Positions 26,115 through 35,700 of a DNA stretch of 64,000 bases are shown here, one piece after another. The position numbers and the translations under genes were made by a program. The first letter of the stretch is position 1. The number at the start of each line of letters is the position of its first letter. This DNA comes from Burkholderiaceae bacterium (GTDB lineage: Bacteria > Pseudomonadota > Gammaproteobacteria > Burkholderiales > Burkholderiaceae_C): contig JACKLJ010000002.1 of assembly GCA_024235955.1 (NCBI GenBank), forward strand, positions 310,001-374,000. Direction: 5' to 3'. Below the pieces are notes generated by a model. It was not told where the DNA came from, did no database searches, and worked only from the letters and a program-made list of their open reading frames with translations.

Positions 26115-27338
26115 TCAGGAGGTATAGCTGTACAGCCACGGCCGATCCATCACCCGCTCGCCCAGCGCGCGCAGCGCGGCGTCGCGCCCCAGGCGCATCA
26201 GGCCGGTGGCGTGGTAGATGCCGCCGTTACGGATGGCGCCGGCCTGCACGCGAGCGCAGCGGCGCCAGCGCATGTCGGCGTAGCGGGCCAGCCGCGCGGC
26301 CACAGGCTCGGCGTCGAACGCCAGGCAGGTGGCCAGCGCCTGCGCGTCCTCGATGGCCATGCCGGCGCCCTGCGCCAGGTAGGGGCGCATGGGGTGCGCG
26401 GCATCGCCCAGCAGCGCGACGCGGCCGCGCGCCATCTGCGCCGCGGCGCTCACCGGCGGACGGTCGGCCAGGGCCCACAGGCGCCAGGGCTCGGCGTTGG
26501 CGCTGGCCGATGGCGCGGCCAGGATCAGGTCGCGCAGCGGTGCGCAGGTGTGGGCGGTGGCGGCTTCGATGTCGGCGGTGCTGGCGTGCAGGCTCCAGTC
26601 GTCCGGGTGCGCCGGCACCGGGCCGTCGACAATGGCCACCACGTTCATCCAGTCGCCGCCGCGTACCGGGTACTGCACCACGTGCAGGCGCGGGCCGAGC
26701 CACACGGTGACCTGGCTGCTGCGCAGGTGCTGCGGCAGCTGCTGCTGCACCAGCATGGCGCGGTAGGCCACGTGGCCGGTGGTGCGCGGCTTGCCGTCGT
26801 TCAGCACCAACTGGCGCACGCGGCTCCAGACGCCGTCCGCCCCCACCAGCGCGTCGCCGTGCTCGGCATGGCCATCGACGGTGGTGATCCTGACGGGCCC
26901 GGCTTCGTCGTCGCTGAACTGCTCCACCCACTGCTCGTTGCGCAGGGTCACGCCGGCACGATCGCGCGCGGCGTGCCAGAGCAGCCGGTGCAGGTCGGCG
27001 CGGTGGATGCTGGCGTAGGGGGCGCCGTAACGCTCCAGGCAGCGCGCGCCCAGCGGCAGCGTGCCCAGGTCGGCCCCGCTGAGGGCGCTGCGGGCGGTGA
27101 TGCGGTCCGGAAAGGCGGCCACGCGGGCCACCGCCTCGTCCAGCCCCCAGGCGCGCAGCACGCGGGTGACGTTGGGGCCGAGCTGCACGCCGGCACCGAC
27201 CTCGGTGAATTCTGGCGCGCGCTCCAGCAGGCTCACGCGCCAGCCCACGCGCTGCAGGGCCACGGCCGCCGCCATGCCGCCAATGCCTCCGCCCACCACC
27301 AGCGCAGTCGGGCGGGCGGCCGTCGTCGATTCAGTCAT
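26115..27338 (-). CDS. FAD-dependent aromatic-ring monooxygenase (3-hydroxybenzoate 6-hydroxylase/salicylate hydroxylase type)
   Basis: 407 residues. FAD-binding motifs are VVGGGIGGMAAAVALQ near the N-terminus, DALVGADGVWSRVR (DG motif) and GDAAHPMRPYLAQGA. This is the class A flavoprotein monooxygenase group that hydroxylates monoaromatic acids using NAD(P)H and O2. The overall pattern is closest to 3-hydroxybenzoate 6-hydroxylases, but no catabolic ring-cleavage genes lie nearby, so the substrate remains open. Confidence 0.85.
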   Translation of the reverse strand: MTESTTAARPTALVVGGGIGGMAAAVALQRVGWRVSLLERAPEFTEVGAGVQLGPNVTRVLRAWGLDEAVARVAAFPDRITARSALSGADLGTLPLGARCLERYGAPYASIHRADLHRLLWHAARDRAGVTLRNEQWVEQFSDDEAGPVRITTVDGHAEHGDALVGADGVWSRVRQLVLNDGKPRTTGHVAYRAMLVQQQLPQHLRSSQVTVWLGPRLHVVQYPVRGGDWMNVVAIVDGPVPAHPDDWSLHASTADIEAATAHTCAPLRDLILAAPSASANAEPWRLWALADRPPVSAAAQMARGRVALLGDAAHPMRPYLAQGAGMAIEDAQALATCLAFDAEPVAARLARYADMRWRRCARVQAGAIRNGGIYHATGLMRLGRDAALRALGERVMDRPWLYSYTS

Positions 27339-27408
27339 CCGGCGATCCTAGCGGCTGGCCGGGCGCCCGAAATTGATGCGCCGCAACAGCTTGCCAGCGA
27401 ACAGCCGC

Positions 27409-27981
27409 CTAACGCGGGCTGCTGACCGGCGGGGGCGTCCAGTTGAAAGATACGTAACGCCGGATCACCAGGCAGCCCGGCGGGCTGTCGATGAGCGACA
27501 CGGTGGAAGCGCTGTCGTCCTTGGGGTCGACGTAGACCGCCATCGTGGGCAGCAGGCGCGTCATGCGGTAGCCCGCCAGTTCCTGCTGGGCCAGCGCGTT
27601 GCAGGCCACGGGCGCGGCGGAGATGCGCTCGGCGCTGATGGAGCATTCGCCCTTGTCGTTGGGGATGGCCGTCATGGAAAAGGCCGCGCCGCCGTTCGGG
27701 TAGTCCAGGCCGATCAGGGTGAAGACGGGCGAGCTGTCTTTCTTGCGGCGGTCCCAGTCGAGCAGCACATCGTTGCCGCGCACGCCGTCCAGCGCCAGGT
27801 TGGTCAGGCGCTCGAACGCCGGCCGGCACTGACGCAGGCCGACGTTGTCGAGCGCGGCGAGCAAGGTGTTGCGCGGCGTCTTGGGCTGCTCGGCGCGCAG
27901 CACGCCCTGGGCCTGGGCAGCACCGCTGGCGGCCAGCAGGCCGGCCAACGCCCAGCAAAGCTTTCGGAATCGCCGTTTCAT
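27409..27981 (-). CDS. Exported protein downstream of the DUF2827 genes
   Basis: 190 residues from the ATG at 27981, with a Sec signal peptide ending SGAAQA near residue 24. The mature part has three cysteines and no recognised motif. Its start is 39 bp after the stop of the DUF2827 gene in the same direction, so it may be the last gene of the adhesin-DUF2827 operon. That position suggests an envelope role linked to the adhesin, but nothing in the sequence proves it. Confidence 0.7.
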   Translation of the reverse strand: MKRRFRKLCWALAGLLAASGAAQAQGVLRAEQPKTPRNTLLAALDNVGLRQCRPAFERLTNLALDGVRGNDVLLDWDRRKKDSSPVFTLIGLDYPNGGAAFSMTAIPNDKGECSISAERISAAPVACNALAQQELAGYRMTRLLPTMAVYVDPKDDSASTVSLIDSPPGCLVIRRYVSFNWTPPPVSSPR

Positions 27982-28020
27982 GACACCACCTGACAGAAGC
28001 AAGCCGGCGCGGGGGCGGGC

Positions 28021-29142
28021 TCAGCCGAACAGCGCGCGGATTTCCTCAGTGTAGACGCGGACGTTGGCTTCCAGCGCAGGATCGAGCCGGGTGAGGTACT
28101 GGCGGGCGGCGCGCCGGTAATCGTCGAGCTGCATGTCGTGCACGGCGTGCGCGTGGCGCAGCTGGCGGCCGCCGTCCTCGCAGTCGAAATCGGCATAGCG
28201 GTAGCCGCAGCCGTCGAGGAATGGCGAGTTGTGGATCAGCGGGAAGCCGCAGTAGAGCGCCTCGTAGTACAGGTAGTTCTGGCCGTTTTCCCAGTGGTGG
28301 CACAGCAACGCATCCACATGGTGGCTCAGGATCTCGTACATGGGGTGCCGGTCTTCAAAGGTGACCAGGCCCTGGCGCACGACGTCGAGGCTTTCCACGA
28401 AGGCGGCAAACAGCGGCTTCTGTGCGTGCGTGCGGGTGCTGAAGACGGTCACGGCGTCCAGCACCTGCGGATCGGCCCGGTGGGCGGCTTCGCAGCTGAG
28501 CAGCGGGATGTGGAAGGTCTTCACGAACGACAGGTTCGGCTCCATGATGCCCACCCGCCAGCGCGCCCGGCCCGGCCGGTACATCAGCGCGCCGGCCGTC
28601 TGCCCGATGGCCTTTTCCAGGATCTGCGGCGACCACAGATGCGGCATGACGCGCGTGGGCGCGCGCACGGCGGCCTGGTAATACGGCAGGCAGGTCTTCT
28701 CGTATTCGGCCAGGGTCCAGACGCGGTCGCGCGGCGCGTCCGGGATCAGCCAGGCGTTGGGAAGCTGGAAGGTCAGGCGCTCGGCATCCAGAAAAAAATC
28801 GTTGCCGACGTAACAGGACACCACCTTGCCCCCGCGCGCACGGAATGGCAGCACCCAGTCCTGGCCCAGCCCGGCGCTCATTTCCACCACCACGTCGAGC
28901 ACCGACTGGGCTTCGGCCAGGCCCAGCAGCGGGAAACCCACGTCGCCGACGAAGCGCTGCCAGTCTTCCTCGCCGCCGTCGCCCGAACACACGATGTAGG
29001 CCTGCTCCACCACGGGCGACAGGCTCAGCAGTTGCGCCAGGAAGACGCAGTTCTGGAAGATGCCGTTCTCCCACATCGACTGCACGCCCTTGCGCACGAA
29101 CAGCGTGACGCCGACCTTCAGCTTGCGGTCCAGAGCCGTCAT
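28021..29142 (-). CDS. DUF2827 protein, predicted glycosyltransferase (copy A)
   Basis: 373 residues from the ATG at 29142, which overlaps the stop of the next DUF2827 gene by 4 bases. The N-terminus KVGVTLFVRKGVQSMWENG and QNCVFLAQLL is the DUF2827 opening, and the C-terminal half has HHWENGQNYLYYEALYCGFP followed by LIHNSPF, which resembles the donor-binding E...GxP region of GT-B glycosyltransferases. It has no signal peptide. With the adjacent copy it lies directly downstream of the adhesin gene, which suggests cytoplasmic glycosylation of the adhesin (inference). Confidence 0.8.
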   Translation of the reverse strand: MTALDRKLKVGVTLFVRKGVQSMWENGIFQNCVFLAQLLSLSPVVEQAYIVCSGDGGEEDWQRFVGDVGFPLLGLAEAQSVLDVVVEMSAGLGQDWVLPFRARGGKVVSCYVGNDFFLDAERLTFQLPNAWLIPDAPRDRVWTLAEYEKTCLPYYQAAVRAPTRVMPHLWSPQILEKAIGQTAGALMYRPGRARWRVGIMEPNLSFVKTFHIPLLSCEAAHRADPQVLDAVTVFSTRTHAQKPLFAAFVESLDVVRQGLVTFEDRHPMYEILSHHVDALLCHHWENGQNYLYYEALYCGFPLIHNSPFLDGCGYRYADFDCEDGGRQLRHAHAVHDMQLDDYRRAARQYLTRLDPALEANVRVYTEEIRALFG

Positions 29143-30275
29143 GCGGCCTCTCCCGTCAGCTCGCGCAGCAGGCCGGCGTAGGCGCGCACGTTGGCCTCGG
29201 CACCAGGGCTGACGCTCTCGAACAGCGGGCGGTCGGCGTCGCGCGGACGGTGGCCGCTGCCTGCCGCGTGCTGCGCCCGCGCGCGCAGCAGCTGCTCGGC
29301 GCCCTGCTGCACGTCGTTGTCCGGGTAGTAGTAGCCGTGGCCGGCCAGCCAGGGCGAGTTGTGGATGAGCGGGTAGCCGCCGTACAGCACGTCGAGGTAC
29401 AGGTAGTTCTGGTCGTTGCCGATCTGGTGCGAGATCACGGCGTCGATCTTCTGGTCGGCCAGGAAGCCGGCCACGTCGTGGCGGCCCACGAACGTGGCCT
29501 TCTGGTTCTTCACCAGATCCATGGAGCGGCCCAGGTGCAGCATGGTGGCGTGCTGCACCAGATGCTCGGCATTCAGCACGAACAGGTAATCGACCGAAGC
29601 CGGATCCATGCGCGCGGCCACGTCGGCCACCAGCATGGGGATGATGCTGGTCTTGATGGGCGAGATGTTGGGTTCGAACACGGCCACGCGCCAGCCATGC
29701 TGGCCCCTGCCCTTGGCAGCCCCCAAAGCCCCGGAGCCGAACTGCAGGCCCGCCTTGCGGATGTCCGCCATCCGCGCCTTCAGGAACACCGGGTCCCACA
29801 GGTAAGGCGCGACAAGTGCCGGGCAGCGATGCAGGGTGCGCATCATGGGCACGAAGCGCTCGTCCTTGGGCAGCAGCCACACGCGGTCGTAGCGGTCGGG
29901 CGGCTGGAAGCTGCCCGGCCGGTCGAACACCGTGATCTCCAGCAGATGCGTGTAGGGCTGGGCCACGCAATGGTTCACCAGCTTCTTGCCGCGGGCGCGC
30001 AGCAGCCGTGCCAGTGTCACGGGCAGGATGCCGGCCACCTCGATGACGACATCCACCAGGTCGCCGGCCTCCCGCATCGGCACCAGCTTCAGGCCGAGTT
30101 GGTGCAGATCGACCTGCGGGCCCAGTGTGCCGGCGTCGCCAGCGTCAATCAGGCAGACTTCTTCGACGAAGTCGATGCGCCGCAGCGCCTCGGCCAGGAA
30201 GACGACGTTCTGGACAATGCCACTCGACCAGACGTTGAGGTCCTGGCCGGTGACAGTGGTGATGCCTATCTTCAT
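29139..30275 (-). CDS. DUF2827 protein, predicted glycosyltransferase (copy B)
   Basis: 378 residues. It opens MKIGITTVTGQDLNVWSSG and QNVVFLAEAL, and near the C-terminus has SHQIGNDQNYLYLDVLYGGY followed by PLIHNSPWL, equivalent to the GT-B-like motif of copy A. The Glu seen in copies A and C at this motif is Asp here (YLDVLYGG). Its start is 32 bp after the end of the adhesin gene. Copies A and B are clearly paralogous but well diverged, so the duplication is old and may reflect different acceptor or sugar specificity. Confidence 0.8.
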   Translation of the reverse strand: MKIGITTVTGQDLNVWSSGIVQNVVFLAEALRRIDFVEEVCLIDAGDAGTLGPQVDLHQLGLKLVPMREAGDLVDVVIEVAGILPVTLARLLRARGKKLVNHCVAQPYTHLLEITVFDRPGSFQPPDRYDRVWLLPKDERFVPMMRTLHRCPALVAPYLWDPVFLKARMADIRKAGLQFGSGALGAAKGRGQHGWRVAVFEPNISPIKTSIIPMLVADVAARMDPASVDYLFVLNAEHLVQHATMLHLGRSMDLVKNQKATFVGRHDVAGFLADQKIDAVISHQIGNDQNYLYLDVLYGGYPLIHNSPWLAGHGYYYPDNDVQQGAEQLLRARAQHAAGSGHRPRDADRPLFESVSPGAEANVRAYAGLLRELTGEAA

Positions 30276-30307
30276 CGCGGATGGGTTACCCCGTCAGCGT
30301 AGCAGAC

Positions 30308-31399
30308 TCACTTCCACTTCCAGCCCACACCCACGTTGACGCCCCACTCCTTGCCGGTGGTGGCGATGCCAGCCCCCCAGGACATGCGGCCATCGTCGGC
30401 GATCGACTTGAAGTTCAGCGACAGCGCGCTCTGGTTGCGGAACACACCCAGTCCCACCCCCATCGCCTTCTCCCCCGGGCCGAGCGTCGGCAGGTAGGTA
30501 CCGGACATGGCCATGCTCATCGCCACGCCCGAGTAGGCGATGCGCGACACGCGCTGCAACTGGTTCATGTTGACCGCATCGGTGCCGCTGACGCCAGGCG
30601 CCACGTTGGTGATGCGCCGTTCCGCACCGGGCGAGCCGACCGACACCGTATCGGGCTGGTTGGCCACCGAGTTGGCACCCAGGGCCACCGAGTTGTCGGC
30701 CGTTGCCTGCGCGCCGGCACCCAGCGCGGTGGCGTTGGTGCCCGTGGCCTGCGCAGCGGCGCCAAGGGCCGACGACTGGTTGCCGGAGGCCAGCGAGTTC
30801 CAGCCCACGGCGGTGGCCGGGTCGGCGATGGCCTGGGCCTGGTAGCCCACCGCAACCGAACCTTCGTTTGTGGCCGTGGCGCGGAAGCCGATCGCGGTTG
30901 TGTTCTTGTCCTGCGCCAGCGACTGGGAGCCGTAGGCCGTTGCGCCCGACGCCACCGTGGTCTGCTGCGCCCCATTCACGCCGATCATGGTGCCTGCGCT
31001 GGCGCAGGTACCGGTGGCCGTGGTGTCCACACCGTTGGCGACCAGGCAATCCGATGCCTGAACCGGGTTCACGGTCTGGTTGTTGAAAGTACGGCCCTGC
31101 GTCGTCACCACCCCTGTAGTGTTGGTCCCGCCGCCAGTCACCGTCGCGGCAATGGAGCCGCCGCGCTGAACCGCCATGGTCTGAGCCTGGGTCAGCGGAA
31201 CCAGCGTGGTGGACAGGGTCTGCACCTGCGAGGTCGTCGAACTCAGGCCGGTGGACAGGCTGCCCACGGCGATGGAGGTCGACAGCGAAACGCCGGTCAC
31301 GCGGTTGTCGACCGCGGTGATGCTCGATTGCAGCCCGCTGGTGCCCGCAGAGAGGGCCGTGGACAGCGAGGCCACAGAGCTGTTGGTGTTGCTCAGGCC
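30308..31399 (-). pseudogene. Trimeric autotransporter adhesin, C-terminal part (cut off by IS256-family insertion)
   Basis: 363 codons. From the IS edge the frame continues the stalk (SNTNSSVASLST), then passes through a region with YadA-head-like repeats (TATNEGSVAVGYQAQA, SALGAAAQATGTNATALGAG), the neck RRITNVAPGVSGTDAVNMNQ, a short stalk and the YadA membrane anchor (four beta strands) ending NVGVGWKWK. An internal GTG at 31375 could start translation, but the product would lack a signal peptide and could not be exported. Removing the IS and one target copy rejoins it in frame with the N-terminal part. Confidence 0.9.
31391..31399 (+). repeat. Target-site duplication of the IS256-family element, left copy
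   Basis: GCTCAGGCC occurs here and at 32792-32800, directly flanking the element. The 9-base length fits the IS256 family. The same 9-mer also recurs within the adhesin repeats, so it alone is not decisive. Confidence 0.7.
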
Positions 31400-32791
31400 G
31401 GAGTGTCAGGATTTCTGTGTGTGAGGCTGTTGAATCCGTCACTCAATCGTGAGGCGGCTTGGTGATCTTACTGGCCCGATCTGGTAAATCGGTCCTCGTA
31501 GAGGATCGCAAATTGGTTCATCGCTGATTTCCAGTGGTTGGCCGCCCGCCCCCAGTCCGCGGTGATGTTGCGCAGCGCCAGCCAGATCAGCTTGGTGGCC
31601 GCCTCGTCGCTGGGGAAGTGGCCGCGCGTTTTGATGATCTTGCGCAGCCGTGCGTTCACGCTCTCGATGGCGTTGGTGGTGTAGATCACGCGCCGCACCT
31701 CAGGCGGGAAGGCGAAGAACGGATGACCCTTGTCCCAGGCCCGGCGCCAGGCGCTCACCACGGTCGGGAACCGCTGCCCCCAGGGGCCGGCCGCAAACGC
31801 ATCCAACTCGGCCTCGGCCGCCTCGGCGCTCACCGCGGTGTAGATGGGTTTGATGGCTGCGGCCAGCGCCTTGCGGTCTTTCCATGACGCAAAGTCCAGG
31901 CCACCCCGGATCAGGTGCACGATGCAGGTCTGCAGCGTCGTCGCCGGGGAGCACTGCGCCCAGCGCCTCTGGCATGCCCTGAGGCCGTCGGTGACGGCAA
32001 TCAGGATGTCCTGCACCCCGCGCGTCTTCAGATCGTTGAAGACCTTCATCCAGAACTTCGCCCCTCGGTGTTCTCGATCCAGATTCCCAGGATGTCGCGC
32101 GAGCCGTCAGGCAGTACGCCCAGCGCCAGGTAGACGGCCTTGGAGCGCACCACCGCATCCTCGCGAATCTTGACCCGCAGCGCATCGAAGAACACCACCG
32201 GGTACATCGCCTCCAGCGGCCGTGTCTGCCAGGCCGTGACCTCGCCCATCACCTCATCGGTGACACGGCTGATGAGCTCGGGCGAGACGTCCACCGAGTA
32301 CATCTCAGCCAGGAAACCCTGGATCTCGCGCACCGTCATGCCGCGTGCGTACATGGCGATGATCTTGTCGTCGAAACCCGTAAAGCGCCGCTCGTGCTTG
32401 CCAATGAGCTGCGGCTCGAAGCTGCCTTCGCGATCGCGTGGGACATCGATGCGCAGCGCCCCCACATCGGTCAGTACGGTCTTGGTGCTCTTGCCGTTGC
32501 GGTGGTTGGCTGATCCGCCTGTGGGCTTGGCTTGGCCGGGCGCATAGCCTAGGTGATGACTCATCTCGGCGCCCAGCGCCCGCTCAAGAATTGACTTCTT
32601 GAACTGATCGAACAGCCCTTGGACTTGGCCCGGCGTCATGGGCCCGGTCACCAACTGGTCAAGCAGCTCGGCCGGGATGTGAAATTGCGGCTGTGCCGCC
32701 TGGTCCGCCAAAGCGGTGGGTTTGGTCTTGCGTGGCATTCATGCTCCTTGTCGACATGCTATGCCTCACACACAAAATTTCTGACAAGCTC
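31400..32791 (-). mobile_element. IS256-family insertion sequence (1392 bp)
   Basis: It has imperfect terminal inverted repeats of about 25 bp (TGTCAGGATTTCTGTGTGTG at the left end, TGTCAGAAATTTTGTGTGTG read inward from the right), a single transposase gene on the minus strand, and 9-bp flanking duplications. It interrupts the adhesin stalk in the same orientation. The transposase frame is broken, so this copy probably cannot move itself. Confidence 0.88.
31468..32738 (-). pseudogene. IS256-family transposase, frameshifted
   Basis: Codons from 32738 encode the N-terminal about 225 residues with the first catalytic Asp in PVVFFDALRVKIRED; the rest, starting AKFWMKVFNDLKTRGV and including AVTDGLRACQ (second Asp) and TTNAIESVNARLRK (Glu and family signature), is in another frame. 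The switch is near 32055-32065, consistent with loss of one base. Restored length would be about 420 residues, normal for IS256. IS256 transposases do not normally need a programmed shift, so I treat it as disabled. Confidence 0.88.
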
Positions 32792-35700
32792 GCTCAGGCC
32801 GGTACTCAGGCTGGCCACGCCCGTGCTCAAGCTGCCTACCGCTGTGCTCGTGCTGGTGCTCAGGCTTGTGACGCCCGTGCTGAGGCTGCCCACCGCCGTA
32901 CTCGTGCTCGTGCTCAGGCTCGTGACGTTGCTGTTGGTGGTGCTCAGGCCCGTGCTCAGGCTCGTGACGCCAGTACTGAGACTGGCCACCGAGCTATTCG
33001 TGCTGCTCAAGCCAGTGCTGAGGTTCCCAACAGCCGTGCTCGTGCTCGTGCTCAAGCTCGTGACGTTGCTGTTGGTGGTGCTCAGACCCGTGCTCAAGCT
33101 AGCCACCGAGCTGTTGGTGTTGCTCAAGCCAGTGCTCAGGCTGGTCACGCCCGTGCTCAAGCTGCCTACCGCTGTGCTCGTGCTGGTGCTCAGGCTCGTG
33201 ACGCCCGTGCTGAGGCTGCCCACCGCCGTGCTCGTGCTGGTGCTCAGGCTCGTGACGTTGCTGTTGGTGGTGCTCAGCCCGGTGCTGAGGCTGGCTACCG
33301 AGCTGTTGGTGTTGCTCAAGCCAGTGCTGAGATTCCCGACAGCCGTGCTCGTGCTCGTGCTCAGGCTTGCCACGGAACTGTTCGTGCTGCTCAAGCCAGT
33401 GCTCAGGCTGGTCACGCCCGTGCTGAGGCTGGCCACCGAGCTGTTAGTGCCGCTCAGGCTCGTGCTCAACGAATCGACGCCCGTGCTCAAGCTGCCCACC
33501 ACTGTGCTCGTGCTCGTGCTCAGGCTCGTGACGTTGCTGTTGGTCGTGCTCAGGCCGGTGCTCAGGCTGGCCACGCCCGTGCTCAAGCTGCCTACCGCTG
33601 TGCTCGTGCTCGTGCTCAAGCTCGTGACGTTGCTGTTGGTCGTGCTCAGGCCGGTGCTCAGGCTGGCCACGGAGCTGTTGGTGTTGCTCAGGCCGGTACT
33701 CAGGCTGGCCACGCCCGTGCTCAAGCTGCCTACCGCTGTGCTCGTGCTGGTGCTCAGGCTTGTGACGCCCGTGCTGAGGCTGCCCACCGCCGTACTCGTG
33801 CTCGTGCTCAGGCTCGTGACGTTGCTGTTGGTCGTGCTCAGGCCGGTGCTCAGGCTGGCCACGGAGCTGTTGGTGTTGCTCAGGCCGGTACTCAGGCTGG
33901 CCACGCCCGTGCTCAAGCTGCCTACCGCTGTGCTCGTGCTGGTGCTCAGGCTTGTGACGCCCGTGCTGAGGCTGCCCACCGCCGTACTCGTGCTCGTGCT
34001 CAGGCTCGTGACGTTGCTGTTGGTCGTGCTCAGGCCGGTGCTCAGGCTGGCCACGGAGCTGTTGGTGTTGCTCAGGCCGGTACTCAGGCTGGCCACGCCC
34101 GTGCTCAAGCTGCCTACCGCTGTGCTCGTGCTGGTGCTCAGGCTTGTGACGCCCGTGCTGAGGCTGCCCACCGCCGTACTCGTGCTCGTGCTCAGGCTCG
34201 TGACGTTGCTGTTGGTCGTGCTCAGGCCGGTGCTCAGGCTGGCCACGCCCGTGCTCAAGCTGCCTACCGCTGTGCTCGTGCTCGTGCTCAAGCTCGTGAC
34301 GTTGCTGTTGGTCGTGCTCAGGCCGGTGCTCAGGCTGGCCACGGAGCTGTTGGTGTTGCTCAGGCCGGTACTCAGGCTGGCCACGCCCGTGCTCAAGCTG
34401 CCTACCGCTGTGCTCGTGCTCGTGCTCAAGCTCGTGACGTTGCTGTTGGTCGTGCTCAGGACCGTGCTCAGGCTTGTGACGCCCGTGCTGAGGCTGCCCA
34501 CCGCCGTACTCGTGCTCGTGCTCAGGCTCGTGACGTTGCTGTTGGTGGTGCTCAGGCCCGTGCTCAGGCTCGTGACGCCAGTACTGAGACTGGCCACCGA
34601 GCTATTCGTGCTGCTCAAGCCAGTGCTGAGGTTCCCAACAGCCGTGCTCGTGCTCGTGCTCAAGCTCGTGACGTTGCTGTTGGTGGTGCTCAGACCCGTG
34701 CTCAAGCTAGCCACCGAGCTGTTGGTGTTGCTCAAGCCAGTGCTCAGGCTGGTCACGCCCGTGCTCAAGCTGCCTACCGCTGTGCTCGTGCTGGTGCTCA
34801 GGCTCGTGACGCCCGTGCTGAGGCTGCCCACCGCCGTGCTCGTGCTGGTGCTCAGGCTCGTGACGTTGCTGTTGGTGGTGCTCAGACCCGTGCTCAAGCT
34901 AGCCACCGAGCTGTTGGTGTTGCTCAAGCCAGTGCTCAGGCTGGTCACGCCCGTGCTCAAGCTGCCTACCGCTGTGCTCGTGCTGGTGCTCAGGCTCGTG
35001 ACGCCCGTGCTGAGGCTGCCCACCGCCGTGCTCGTGCTGGTGCTCAGGCTCGTGACGTTGCTGTTGGTGGTGCTCAGACCCGTGCTCAAGCTAGCCACCG
35101 AGCTGTTGGTGTTGCTCAAGCCAGTGCTCAGGCTGGTCACGCCCGTGCTCAAGCTGCCTACCGCTGTGCTCGTGCTGGTGCTCAAGCTCGTGACGTTGCT
35201 GTTGGTGGTGCTCAGGCCCGTGCTCAGGCTTGTGACGCCCGTGCTGAGGCTGCCCACCGCCGTGCTCGTGCTGGTGCTCAGGCTCGTGACGTTGCTGTTG
35301 GTGGTGCTCAGACCCGTGCTCAAGCTAGCCACCGAGCTGTTGGTGTTGCTCAAGCCAGTGCTCAGGCTTGTGACGCCCGTGCTGAGGCTGCCCACCGCCG
35401 TGCTCGTGCTGGTGCTCAGGCTCGTGACGTTGCTGTTGGTGGTGCTCAGACCCGTGCTCAAGCTAGCCACCGAGCTGTTGGTGTTGCTCAAGCCAGTGCT
35501 CAGGCTGGTCACGCCCGTGCTCAAGCTGCCTACCGCTGTGCTCGTGCTGGTGCTCAGGCTCGTGACGCCCGTGCTGAGGCTGCCCACCGCCGTGCTCGTG
35601 CTGGTGCTCAGGCTCGTGACGTTGCTGTTGGTGGTGCTCAGACCCGTGCTCAAGCTAGCCACGGAGCTGTTGGTGTTGCTCAGGCCGGTACTCAGGCTGG